From Prevotella sp. (GTDB taxonomy: Bacteria > Bacteroidota > Bacteroidia > Bacteroidales > Bacteroidaceae), in contig JAFVHO010000101.1 of the NCBI GenBank assembly GCA_017474485.1, positions 1 through 40,659 on the forward strand: DNA of 40,659 bases. Reading direction: 5' to 3'. Numbering within the stretch: position 1 is the stretch's first letter; each line of letters opens with the position of its first letter. The translations under genes and the position numbers were made by a program. Below, one piece after another: positions 33,092 to 40,659 of the stretch. Under the pieces are notes generated by a model that did no database searches, had not been told where the DNA came from, and saw nothing but the letters and a program-made list of their open reading frames with translations.

Positions 33092-35920
33092 ATGAAACAG
33101 AAAAAACTATTATTGGTGACTGCTCTCTTGCTGACAGTTCTATGGGTAAGGGCAGCAGATGGCGACACATTTACGGCAGCAACTGTCGAGGGTGTCGAAT
33201 TAACTTATAAAATTATCAGTGAAGCAGAAAAGACTTGTCAGGTGGGCGAGGGTGAAATAAACCATTGGGCTTATCCCTCATCAGAAAATCCGTCTGTAGT
33301 TACTATTCCTTCGGAGGTGAATGGCTATAGAGTAACGAGCATAGGAAGTTGGTCGTTTAATAATAAAAGAGATCTGATAAATATCAATATTCCGAATACT
33401 GTTGTAGAGGTAGGAGAATCTGCTTTTTCTGGATGTCGGCTACTTAAAGACATCAACTTACCCGATGGACTGACTGCTATCAGCGACGAACTGTTCTACG
33501 ATTGTCAGACATTGACAAGCATCACAATCCCTGCAGGAGTGACGAGCATTGGCCGAATGGCATTCAGTAGCTGTTCAAGATTAAGTTGTATTCATCTGCC
33601 AGATGGACTGAAAACCATAGGAGAATCTGCTTTTTATTACTGCAACCAACTCTACACTATAGACATACCTGATGGTGTAACTGCCATCGGTAATTATGCA
33701 TTTGGTAATTCCAGCATCTTGCAATGCCAATTGCCAGCAGGCCTAACCGCTATACCTAAAGGTTTGTTTACTTGGGGTAAACTGAAGAATATCGTCATAC
33801 CAGATAATGTGACAACTATTGAGGAAGCGGCTTTTGAGCATTGTCAGGATCTAGAGAGCGTACTCATTCCAAGTACAATGACAAATGTTGACGTAAAAGT
33901 TTTCCAATATTGCTCGAAATTGAAAACAGTGAGATTCTTAGGCGATGTTCCTGCCACTTTGGCAACCGATGCTTTCTATTATGTCGGCAATTCTTGGTTT
34001 GGTACTAAACCAACCTTAATAGTTCCATCAAGCTATCTGGCTAACTATCAGACAAAGATAAGTGGTACGTCGTTCTGTGGTGGTACGTTTAGCGGTATTC
34101 AGGCTGCCAGCAGCGATATACCTCTTTCGCCTTATACAGCCAATGGCATCGTTTATACCTATGCGAATGGCAGCTATGCCGTAACAGGCTATGATGCAAC
34201 AACAGCAGAGACAAGTTCTAATAAGCTGATAGTTGCCAGCGAGATAGACGGTTATACTGTGACCAGCATTGCCGACGATGCATTCAGCAATGCAACCAGT
34301 CTGCTGACGATTACCGTACCCAGTTCTGTAAAAAGCATAGGTGAACGTGCCTTCTCAGGATGTTCCAGCCTGACGAAGGCAGAACTGACTACAGGACTGA
34401 CAATTATAGGTGACTATGCCTTCCAGAACTGTGCGTCACTCGTCCTGTCATCTGTTCCTACTGGTATAGAGAAGTTGGGACCTGTGTTCGAAGGATGCAG
34501 CAACATAACAAGCATCTCGTTGCCAACAATTAAAGAACTGAATGGAACGTTCAAGGAATGTACCAATTTGAAATATGTATACATGTATGACGGTCTGTCT
34601 GTTATTGGAACAAACACCTTTACCAACACGGGACTTACGATGGTAACAATCCCTGCCAGTGTGCAGACGATATCGGCAGGTGCCTTCAAGGATAGTCCGT
34701 CTCTGACGTGCATAAAATTCAGCGGAGACATACCTGCAAACATAGATGGTGCAGCTTTCGATGGCTTAGGAACAGTAGAAACCCCTGCATTGTTAGTCGT
34801 GTCAATGGACTATCAGCCGAATTATCAAGCAGAGTTCGTTGAAGGAAAATTTTATGGTGGTTGGTTCAAAATCATTGCTACAGGTGCCCTCAATGGCATT
34901 GTGTATGATTTCTACACTGACCACTATATAGTTGCAGGATATGATGAGGCTACGGCTGCCCCATTGGACTATAAACTGACCATTGTCAGCCAGATAGGTG
35001 GATATGACGTTACCCAGATAGACCATACTGGTATGGATGGAAGTGAACATATGAAGAGCATCGTAATACCTGCTACAATTACTGTTATTGGTAAGGGCGC
35101 TTTCCGTGATTGCAGTAATCTGTCATTGGTCGTTTTTGAAGGCGATGTACCAGAATTGTACTACGGGACCTGCTTCGATGGTGTGGGAACGAGCGAGAAT
35201 CCAGCCATCCTGTGTGTACCTGTGGCCTATGTGGAAAACTACAAGAACACGTTTAGCAACGGTAGGTTCGATGGCGGTTACTTCACTCTGGTGACCCCTT
35301 CAGTCGACATCACGACGGCAGCGGCTGGCTACGCCACTTATTACAACTCGAAAGCAGATGCAACGCTGCCCGCCGGACTGGTGGCATATACTATAAGTGG
35401 ACTGGCATCGGCATCTCATCCTGCCTATAAGCAAGTGACAGGCAATATCATTCCAGCAGGACTGGCTGTCATGCTATACAGCGCTGAGGGAGAAACTGCA
35501 GGAGAGTCGAAAGCGTATACGATAGACCTTGACTATACAGTCACCCCTGATACTGAAGCCAATAACGGTAATTGGTTGTATGGTTCAGATATCGACTGCA
35601 CGACAGCAACCGACGGTGCGGCAAAATACTATAAGCTAAGCTATAGCAAGACTAACAGCGAACAGTTTGGATGGCATTGGGGAGCAGCAGACGGTGCTGC
35701 CTTCGCCATAGAGGGACACCGTGCATGGCTGGCTCTGCCTGGCAATATGAGTTCTCCGTCTTTGACCTTGCCGAACCATCTTGGAATAATGGCTGTAGAT
35801 GGGCTGAAGACTGACGATACAGGATGCTGTGCTGATTATCATGACATGCAAGGTCGTGTGGTGAAGAATCCCGTTCGCGGACTGTATATTAGAAACGGAA
35901 AGAAGGTAGTTGTTAAATAA
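33092..35920 (+). CDS. BspA-type leucine-rich repeat surface protein
   Basis: The 942-residue exported protein has a signal peptide ending near VRAADG. At least three blocks of BspA/LRR_5 repeats follow (for example VTSIGRMAFSSCSRLSCIHLPD, VKSIGERAFSGCSSLTKAEL, ITVIGKGAFRDCSNLSLVVF). The blocks alternate with beta segments that share the pattern NGIVYTYANGSYAVTGYD. A C-terminal region ends in DMQGRVVKNPVRGLYIRNGKKVVVK, similar to the end of the protein at 7876-8688. BspA-type proteins bind host or matrix proteins; the role here is inferred. It is followed 14 nt later by a small ORF. No consensus promoter is obvious. Confidence 0.88.
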   Translation: MKQKKLLLVTALLLTVLWVRAADGDTFTAATVEGVELTYKIISEAEKTCQVGEGEINHWAYPSSENPSVVTIPSEVNGYRVTSIGSWSFNNKRDLININIPNTVVEVGESAFSGCRLLKDINLPDGLTAISDELFYDCQTLTSITIPAGVTSIGRMAFSSCSRLSCIHLPDGLKTIGESAFYYCNQLYTIDIPDGVTAIGNYAFGNSSILQCQLPAGLTAIPKGLFTWGKLKNIVIPDNVTTIEEAAFEHCQDLESVLIPSTMTNVDVKVFQYCSKLKTVRFLGDVPATLATDAFYYVGNSWFGTKPTLIVPSSYLANYQTKISGTSFCGGTFSGIQAASSDIPLSPYTANGIVYTYANGSYAVTGYDATTAETSSNKLIVASEIDGYTVTSIADDAFSNATSLLTITVPSSVKSIGERAFSGCSSLTKAELTTGLTIIGDYAFQNCASLVLSSVPTGIEKLGPVFEGCSNITSISLPTIKELNGTFKECTNLKYVYMYDGLSVIGTNTFTNTGLTMVTIPASVQTISAGAFKDSPSLTCIKFSGDIPANIDGAAFDGLGTVETPALLVVSMDYQPNYQAEFVEGKFYGGWFKIIATGALNGIVYDFYTDHYIVAGYDEATAAPLDYKLTIVSQIGGYDVTQIDHTGMDGSEHMKSIVIPATITVIGKGAFRDCSNLSLVVFEGDVPELYYGTCFDGVGTSENPAILCVPVAYVENYKNTFSNGRFDGGYFTLVTPSVDITTAAAGYATYYNSKADATLPAGLVAYTISGLASASHPAYKQVTGNIIPAGLAVMLYSAEGETAGESKAYTIDLDYTVTPDTEANNGNWLYGSDIDCTTATDGAAKYYKLSYSKTNSEQFGWHWGAADGAAFAIEGHRAWLALPGNMSSPSLTLPNHLGIMAVDGLKTDDTGCCADYHDMQGRVVKNPVRGLYIRNGKKVVVK

Positions 35921-35934
35921 AGAATCCCTAAAGC

Positions 35935-36096
35935 ATGAAATACAAGAAATTTTATTCTGCCCCCACATGTGAGGCTATTGTCATCGAACAGAACGATGTA
36001 TTGTTGGCAGGCTCTCCTGAAATTTACGATGAAGAGGGAGATGCCTCCTATAGCCCTGAATATCCGTTACAATGGGATTTCTATACTTTTGATTGA
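35935..36096 (+). CDS. 53-residue Prevotella-type small peptide
   Basis: The ORF starts at ATG 35935, 14 nt after the LRR gene, and ends at TGA 36096. It reads MKYKKFYSAPTCEAIVI, then QNDVLLAGSPEIYD and a Tyr/Asp-rich tail. The layout (basic start, YxxPxxxVI-type strand, LLAGSP, acidic tail) matches a class of short peptides I associate with genes of exported Bacteroidales proteins, of unknown function. There is no hydrophobic signal peptide. The GC-rich hairpin at 36118-36148 follows. A real gene is likely from position and composition; a precursor-like role is speculation. Confidence 0.65.
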   Translation: MKYKKFYSAPTCEAIVIEQNDVLLAGSPEIYDEEGDASYSPEYPLQWDFYTFD

Positions 36097-36117
36097 TGTA
36101 AATTGATTTTGGAATAT

Positions 36118-36148
36118 ACGCGGGCGAGCCATCACGGCTCGCCCGTGT
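36118..36148 (+). terminator. GC-rich terminator-like hairpin
   Basis: CGGGCGAGCC (36121-36130) pairs with GGCTCGCCCG (36136-36145) around ATCAC, and the stem can be extended at its base. No T-tract follows, so it may act as an mRNA 3' end stabiliser rather than as a terminator. Confidence 0.6.
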
Positions 36149-36257
36149 AGTTAAGTAGAGAACCGTCCCGCACTTATCACTCTTCGAGAGATATATCGCT
36201 TCTCTGCAATCGAGGAGCCGTTTCTCTCGCAAATATTGCAGTTTTTTTCTTTTTTTC

Positions 36258-36289
36258 TTTGTCGTTTAAGATAAAATGCTTATCTTTGC
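36258..36289 (+). promoter_or_regulatory. Full consensus promoter of the caspase operon
   Basis: TTTG (36258-36261) and TATCTTTGC (36281-36289) are 19 nt apart, matching the Bacteroidota TTTG-N19-21-TAnnTTTG consensus. It is the only complete two-part match I found in the window. The start at 36334 gives a leader of about 38 nt. Confidence 0.85.
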
Positions 36290-36333
36290 AGCCATGGCGG
36301 AGAATCCGTCGCAGACATGACAATACTTCAATA

Positions 36334-36858
36334 ATGAAAAAACCGATGAAAATAATGAGATTATGTTGTGTTGTGTTAAGCATGCTTTTCTGTATGAACA
36401 TCACACTGAGTATGGCAGGTGTACCCGGCAGCAAGGGTAGCCTGAAGAAAGAATGCCGACAATATTACAAGAAACTCAAGGCAGAAGGATGGGAGGGATG
36501 GAGCAATCCGGAGGTATTGCAAGCTGACGTAAACGCCTATTTTTCGCTCTTGGAGGATGACGGTGATATGCTGTCTATTATAGGACAAGGTACAGATAAG
36601 GATAAGGACAAGGCCAGACGCAAAGCTGAAATGAATGCCAAGTCACAACATGCCCACAGCAAGGGCGGAACGACGAGCAGCCATTTTGTGGCAACTGAGA
36701 AGACCGACGGTACAGGTACAGATAGTACAACGCTGGTTTTGGGCATACAATCCAATGTCAGTAGGAAGGTGGAACTTCCCCAGCCATCGCTTCGCATTCT
36801 CCGTAAACGCCCTGACGGTCTTATCGATGTACAACTCTACTATCTATTAAAACAATAA
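36334..36858 (+). CDS. Exported LPP20-like protein, first gene of the caspase operon
   Basis: The 174-residue protein has a signal peptide (IMRLCCVVLSMLFCMNITLSMAG). A helical SLKKECRQYYKKLKAEGWEGW segment follows, then a stretch LSIIGQGTDKDKDKARRKAEMNAKSQ that resembles the G.G....AR..A..NA core of LPP20/SIMPL-like periplasmic proteins. The C-terminal part ends in GLIDVQLYYLL. There is no lipobox. I reject the longer ORF from 36259 because it starts inside the promoter. The function of the family is not established. The next gene repeats the Ala/Lys-rich theme, so the two may share a partner. Confidence 0.75.
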   Translation: MKKPMKIMRLCCVVLSMLFCMNITLSMAGVPGSKGSLKKECRQYYKKLKAEGWEGWSNPEVLQADVNAYFSLLEDDGDMLSIIGQGTDKDKDKARRKAEMNAKSQHAHSKGGTTSSHFVATEKTDGTGTDSTTLVLGIQSNVSRKVELPQPSLRILRKRPDGLIDVQLYYLLKQ

Positions 36859-36928
36859 TTTGAATGATTCATACCAAAAGAAATGTTATTATCAAAGAGG
36901 TAAAAAACTAAAACGTATATTACAAGTT

Positions 36929-37822
36929 ATGATTCGAAATACAATTCTTCTCATTGTGGCTCTGGTAGCCTTTCCTGTGATGATGCACGCGCAACGTGTT
37001 GAAGAGGTCAACGGAAAATATACCTATACAATAGGTGATAATGACCACATCACCCTGCGTGAGGCTAAACACAAATGCATCGAACTGGCAAAAGCCGAAG
37101 CCATCAAGAAGGTTTTCGGCGAAATCGTTACCTCCGATGTCATTGACAGCAATGCTGAAACCAATGGCGAGGCCACGAGCTCATTCTTCTGGGAAAATAC
37201 CGTTGCAATGGCAAAGGGCGACTGGTTAATGAATACTAAAGAACCTGAGATAGAAGTGGAATATAACGACGGCAAACTGACCTTCAAGGCTGAAGTATGG
37301 GGGAAAGTGCGCGAGATTACTCCCCCTTCAACCGACCTGAAATGGACGGTTATGAAGGGTGGCGATGCAGGTAAAGTGGAGACCACTCAGTTTAACAGCG
37401 GCGAGCGTGTCTATGTCAATTTTCAGTCGCCTGCTGACGGCTTCGTAGCCATCTATCTTGTGCTAGGCGAAAACGAAACGTGCTGCCTGTTGCCCTATAG
37501 AAATGATCCTTCTGGACGTTACCCTGTGAGAAGCGGTAAAGAATACGAATTCTTTGATAAAGAGGTGAACCACATGGCAGTGAACTACAATCTCAAGACT
37601 AAGCAACCTTTGGAGTACAACCAGTTGGTAATTATTTATTCGCCGTTTCCGTTTACCAAGTGTATTGACAACGTAGGCGACCGACGTCATCCCAACTCGC
37701 TGAATACACGTGAGTTCCAAAAATGGCTGCTCAACTGTCAGCGGAAAGATCGCGACATGGTGGTGCAGAAGAAATGGATAGAGATACGTGGCACACAGCC
37801 TGCCAATAGCAATAATAATTAA
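36929..37822 (+). CDS. Exported DUF4384-like protein, second gene of the caspase operon
   Basis: The 297-residue protein starts at ATG 36929, giving signal peptide IRNTILLIVALVAFPVMMHAQ; an upstream TTG is rejected. Residues about 35-140 contain ITLREAKHKCIELAKAEAIKKVFGEIV, an LPP20/FlgT-N-like helix, and strands KLTFKAEVWGKVREI. Residues about 145-250 (GERVYVNFQSPADGFVAIYLVLGENETCCLLP) match the DUF4384 pattern. As I recall, DUF4384 often occurs with C14 caspase domains, and a caspase gene lies two genes downstream. It probably folds as a periplasmic or surface accessory. The gap to the next gene is 17 nt. Confidence 0.75.
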   Translation: MIRNTILLIVALVAFPVMMHAQRVEEVNGKYTYTIGDNDHITLREAKHKCIELAKAEAIKKVFGEIVTSDVIDSNAETNGEATSSFFWENTVAMAKGDWLMNTKEPEIEVEYNDGKLTFKAEVWGKVREITPPSTDLKWTVMKGGDAGKVETTQFNSGERVYVNFQSPADGFVAIYLVLGENETCCLLPYRNDPSGRYPVRSGKEYEFFDKEVNHMAVNYNLKTKQPLEYNQLVIIYSPFPFTKCIDNVGDRRHPNSLNTREFQKWLLNCQRKDRDMVVQKKWIEIRGTQPANSNNN

Positions 37823-37839
37823 TCAAAACAATTATAGCA

Positions 37840-38769
37840 ATGAGAAAAAAACTTATTTTACTAATTACCAGTATGGCATTCACAAGTGCCTTTGCACAAA
37901 ACGTGAATGATGATGAACAGCAGAAGTACATCGACTGGGCTGAAGATTCTACAGAGATTACTACTATTAGCGACATCATCAGAGAACAGCAGGAGATTAA
38001 CTCGCGCAACAACAGTTTCCGTCATTTTGAGGAGGTATGGGGGCGTAGGGGCTACTTCAATATCGCCTATGCTAATTCTACCTTGGATCCGGATGGGCAG
38101 ATTCCGACAGGCATTGGTAACGGGGTCGTATCTAAGTTTAAGTCTGACTGGGGAGCATCAATTCAACTGGGGCGTAGCTATCGCCTTCATAAGAAAGCTA
38201 TTGCCAACACTTTGCAGTTCAATATTGACTACACTTATATTGACCTCGGTGTCAACCACTTCAAGGCCGCAGACGGTGACTATCTCTATGATAGTAGCAA
38301 CAAGAAAACTGTGATTAACGGTGCGAAGACTGAGACCTATTACTATATACCCTGGAATCTTGAGAAGTATGAAGCCAACTACAGTATGAGTTTAGGTCCT
38401 TCACTGACCATTGCCCCCTTCAACTATATCAAAGCCAGAGGACTCCACCATATGAAGTTCAATGCATACTACCACATAGGTTATGGCGTGTCATTTCTTT
38501 ACATGAAGAATAAGAAAGAGGCCGATCTGAACCACCAGAACGTGGACAATGCAGATTATAAGGAGATGAGCGACAACCTAAAGCTCTGTTGGGGCCACGG
38601 TCTTACCAGCAGTTTCGGTTTCACCATGTCATGGAAGGTCATCGGTATAGGTTATGAGCACCGTTCAGCTACATGGACTTACAAATCAATGAATACTAAA
38701 GAGTTTGAAGACGACAGCAATAAGTTTAAGTCGGCAACAAACCGTGTTTTCATCCAGTTCAGAATGTAA
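37840..38769 (+). CDS. Exported beta-barrel-like outer-membrane protein
   Basis: The 309-residue protein has a signal peptide (MRKKLILLITSMAFTSAFAQ). From about residue 65 it shows alternating strands rich in aromatic residues (GYFNIAYANSTL, DWGASIQLGRSY, FNIDYTYIDLG, FNAYYHIGYGVSFLY) and ends in VFIQFRM. That pattern suggests an 8- to 12-stranded barrel or autotransporter-like protein. No family is recognised. It lies third in the caspase operon, 65 nt before the caspase gene. Confidence 0.7.
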   Translation: MRKKLILLITSMAFTSAFAQNVNDDEQQKYIDWAEDSTEITTISDIIREQQEINSRNNSFRHFEEVWGRRGYFNIAYANSTLDPDGQIPTGIGNGVVSKFKSDWGASIQLGRSYRLHKKAIANTLQFNIDYTYIDLGVNHFKAADGDYLYDSSNKKTVINGAKTETYYYIPWNLEKYEANYSMSLGPSLTIAPFNYIKARGLHHMKFNAYYHIGYGVSFLYMKNKKEADLNHQNVDNADYKEMSDNLKLCWGHGLTSSFGFTMSWKVIGIGYEHRSATWTYKSMNTKEFEDDSNKFKSATNRVFIQFRM

Positions 38770-38834
38770 TAGTCAACAGTCCCTTTTTTAATTACAAGCA
38801 TTAAAATATTATCAATTTTAAAAACATTAGTATT

Positions 38835-40355
38835 ATGATGAAAAGATATTTAGCAGTTGTCTTGATGGCAATTATATGCATACCGGCAGCCTTTGCTCAG
38901 TCGGCTGTCTATAAATTGGATGGCACCTGTGGTGAAGACGCGAAATGGACATTCGATGGATATACACTTACAATCCAAAATGTTAACAATCGTGGAGAGA
39001 GCGTAGAGATTAAAGACTACGACCTAAATATTCAAAAAGCTCCCTGGATAAAAAAGAAGCTTAACGTGAAGAAGGTTGAAATAGGAGCGAATATTACACG
39101 TATTGGTTCGTGTGCTTTTGCCAACTGCACAGAACTACAAGAGGTAATATTCGAAGGAACAAACCTGACTGATATAGGCTGGGCCGCGTTCCTTAACTGC
39201 AGCCGACTGCGCAACATCTCTCTGCCCCGTCAACTACGAAATATTGAGACCATCGCCTTTGCCGAATGCTCGTCGTTGACAGCCGTCAGCATTCCGTCAC
39301 AATGCCGTGTGGGTAATCAGGCATTCGCCTCTTGTACCAATATCAAGACTATCGAACTTGGACCTACTACCATACTGGGCCATCATACCTTCGCAAGTGA
39401 GGTGGAGGTTGACGACATGATACGTCACTCTCTCTATAATGGTGAGATTCGTTCGCTTCCCTCCTACATCAACAAGGAAAACTGCCATGAATTCGGACTG
39501 TCAATGCCGTCGGTAGCCAAACTGTTGGAAAACCAAATTTCGAAAGTGAATTATGACGTGAAAACATCGTCGGTAGACTCTATGATTCCTAGCACCATAA
39601 GAACGCGCCAGGATACATACGCTCTCATTATTGGCAATCAAAACTATCGCTTCGTGGCCGACGTGCCATACGCCATTCACGATGCCCGTGTCTTTGCCGA
39701 ATACTGCAAGAATACGCTCGGTATTCCTACCAGTAACATTCACCTTACAGAAGATGCCACTAAACAAATGATTCTGGAGGAGGAACTCGAGGATTGGGTG
39801 AAGTCAATCAGCGATCGTGAGAAAAAGACTTTGATAGTATATTATGCAGGACATGGTGTTCCTGATATTAAGAACAAGAATAAAGCTTATATCTTGCCCA
39901 CTGACGTACGCGGAACGAATCCTCGAAGGGGGATAGCCCTCGACGATTTCTATGCAAAAATAGGCGATCTGGCCTTCAATCACGTTTCAGTGTTCATGGA
40001 TGCATGTTTCAGCGGTATCAACCGCGATAACGAAGGCGTGTCTGAGGGATTACGCGGTGTGGAAATCGAAGCTGAAGAAACCGCTGTTGGCAATGGTCGT
40101 ATCGTGGTATTCTCTGCTGCCCAGGGCAACGAGACTGCTCAAGGTTATCCCGAGCAGGGACACGGTCTATTCACTTACTATCTGCTGAAAGAAATTCAGA
40201 ATTCTTCCGGCTATATCAAGCTTGGCGACCTGTCAGACAGACTGAAATACAACGTATCGCAGCAGGCCACACAGATGAAGATGAGAAAGAAGCAGACACC
40301 GGCTACTAGCGCATCGGGCGAAATTGCAGACTCATGGCGCTATCTGGATTTTTAA
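38835..40355 (+). CDS. Secreted LRR-caspase protein (peptidase C14)
   Basis: The 506-residue protein has a signal peptide (YLAVVLMAIICIPAAFAQ). BspA-like LRRs cover about residues 75-190 (ITRIGSCAFANCTELQEVIF, LTDIGWAAFLNCSRLRNISL). A linker of about 60 residues leads to a C14 domain from about 258 (YALIIGNQNYRFVADVPYAIHDARVFAEYC). The catalytic dyad is visible, His340 in YYAGHGVP and Cys391 in FMDACFSG, followed by GHGLFTYYLLKEI. It should cleave proteins outside the cytoplasm, with the LRRs possibly choosing the substrate. It is the last gene of the operon and precedes a strong terminator. A caspase with its own LRR array and signal peptide is unusual. Confidence 0.9.
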   Translation: MMKRYLAVVLMAIICIPAAFAQSAVYKLDGTCGEDAKWTFDGYTLTIQNVNNRGESVEIKDYDLNIQKAPWIKKKLNVKKVEIGANITRIGSCAFANCTELQEVIFEGTNLTDIGWAAFLNCSRLRNISLPRQLRNIETIAFAECSSLTAVSIPSQCRVGNQAFASCTNIKTIELGPTTILGHHTFASEVEVDDMIRHSLYNGEIRSLPSYINKENCHEFGLSMPSVAKLLENQISKVNYDVKTSSVDSMIPSTIRTRQDTYALIIGNQNYRFVADVPYAIHDARVFAEYCKNTLGIPTSNIHLTEDATKQMILEEELEDWVKSISDREKKTLIVYYAGHGVPDIKNKNKAYILPTDVRGTNPRRGIALDDFYAKIGDLAFNHVSVFMDACFSGINRDNEGVSEGLRGVEIEAEETAVGNGRIVVFSAAQGNETAQGYPEQGHGLFTYYLLKEIQNSSGYIKLGDLSDRLKYNVSQQATQMKMRKKQTPATSASGEIADSWRYLDF

Positions 40356-40372
40356 GATAATCCTAAGAATCA

Positions 40373-40424
40373 AAGAAGTGGGAAAAGCGTAGCTGTTAGC
40401 TGACTTTTCCCACTTCTTTTTTGC
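40373..40424 (+). terminator. Strong rho-independent terminator of the caspase operon
   Basis: A 15-bp perfect stem, AAGAAGTGGGAAAAG (40373-40387) with CTTTTCCCACTTCTT (40404-40418), encloses a 16-nt loop with its own AGCT pairing. A T-run follows at 40417-40422. It begins 18 nt after the caspase stop. Confidence 0.92.
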
Positions 40425-40548
40425 TACATCATTTTTACCCTCACATACTCACATAACCCCTCTCAAAGGCTGATGTACAGAGGGCTGAAGGCACGTGAGG
40501 GACATTCGTTTTCCCTCAAGTAACAGGGATTTCTAAGACAAAACCAAG
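40425..40548. other. Non-coding structured stretch beyond the caspase operon
   Basis: No gene is visible in 40356-40659. Between the two terminator hairpins lies a stretch with repeated CCTC/GAGG words. It contains the inverted repeat TGAGGGA (40496-40502) / TCCCTCA (40512-40518). It looks like an intergenic repeat element or a small structured RNA. I cannot decide between these. Confidence 0.4.
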
Positions 40549-40595
40549 AATGAGGTACTTAATAAATGTTAAGGAGCCTCATTTTCTTTGTTTTT
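40549..40595. terminator. Second terminator-like hairpin
   Basis: AATGAGG (40549-40555) pairs with CCTCATT (40577-40583), and CTTAA (40558-40562) with TTAAG (40569-40573). A T-rich tail follows to 40595. The outer arms are the same seven bases as in the hairpin at 1175-1211. It may serve a gene beyond the right edge on the other strand. Confidence 0.6.
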
Positions 40596-40659
40596 AGGGC
40601 TGAGACAACATTTTTTGCTGTAGCGAAAAGGAGGGGGTAATTCCGTTTTCGTTACAAAA

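Noticed and set aside
36259-36333. Longer start for the LPP20-like gene
   Set aside because: This segment is the promoter and the 5' leader, and the signal peptide starts at 36334.
36860-36928. TTG start for the DUF4384-like gene
   Set aside because: It would put 23 basic residues before the signal peptide; ATG 36929 gives a normal one.
36334-40355. Caspase operon as a phage-defence system (gasdermin or CRISPR-associated caspase type)
   Set aside because: All four proteins carry signal peptides, and no gasdermin, effector nuclease or sensor gene is present. An envelope role fits better.

Overview
The window looks like chromosomal DNA of a Bacteroidota, most likely a gut or rumen Prevotella-type Bacteroidales. 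The support is indirect. There is a SusC/SusD pair, many secreted proteins and lipoproteins, a bifunctional Fkp, a MurF-alanine racemase fusion and a PorE-like type IX secretion lipoprotein. There are BspA-type leucine-rich repeats and several promoters with the Bacteroidota -7 box TAnnTTTGC. I saw no rRNA, tRNA, CRISPR array, integrase or transposase.

Layout. 1-1145: a junction of two 5'-truncated genes (an unknown fragment and an AraC regulator). 1234-2952: an LRR lipoprotein on the minus strand. 3092-8688: a SusC/SusD uptake operon with a third secreted protein. 8765-13243: a secreted zincin metalloprotease followed by an ExbB / small protein / ExbD / ExbD energising module. 13247-15791 (minus): a nucleotide and rRNA modification operon, rRNA m5C methyltransferase - thyA - folA. 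15885-18374: a DUF2807 lipoprotein, a DUF6249-like protein, a PspC-domain protein, an ECF sigma factor and a DUF5056-like membrane protein. 18346-20379 (minus): a PorE-like lipoprotein. 20521-28976: an envelope operon of YfhO-like, Fkp, GSCFA and MurF-Alr. 29124-32969: an uronate operon with an orphan GatC-like EIIC, a KduI carrying a signal peptide, and an ExuT-like transporter. 33092-36096: a large BspA-like LRR protein and a 53-residue peptide. 36334-40355: a four-gene operon of exported proteins ending in a secreted LRR-caspase (C14) protein, with one consensus promoter and one strong terminator.

Two things stand out. First, short degenerate tandem repeats with a period of 7 nt (sometimes 8) recur through the window. 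They form complete stop-to-start spacers between cotranscribed genes: susC-susD, thyA-folA, exbD-exbD, fkp-GSCFA, and in weaker form small ORF-exbD. They also sit in frame inside otherwise conserved genes (the rRNA methyltransferase, Fkp, MurF and the PorE-like signal peptide). The susC-susD and thyA-folA spacers are the same element and differ by exactly one 7-nt unit. The methyltransferase and Fkp carry the same repeat, which encodes near-identical peptides in unrelated proteins.

Second, the caspase operon (LPP20-like, DUF4384-like, barrel-like, LRR-caspase) looks like a self-contained envelope system that I cannot match to a named one.

Start codons were chosen by hand where an upstream TTG or ATG would extend an ORF past a clear signal peptide. 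All family calls come from motif reading without database searches.
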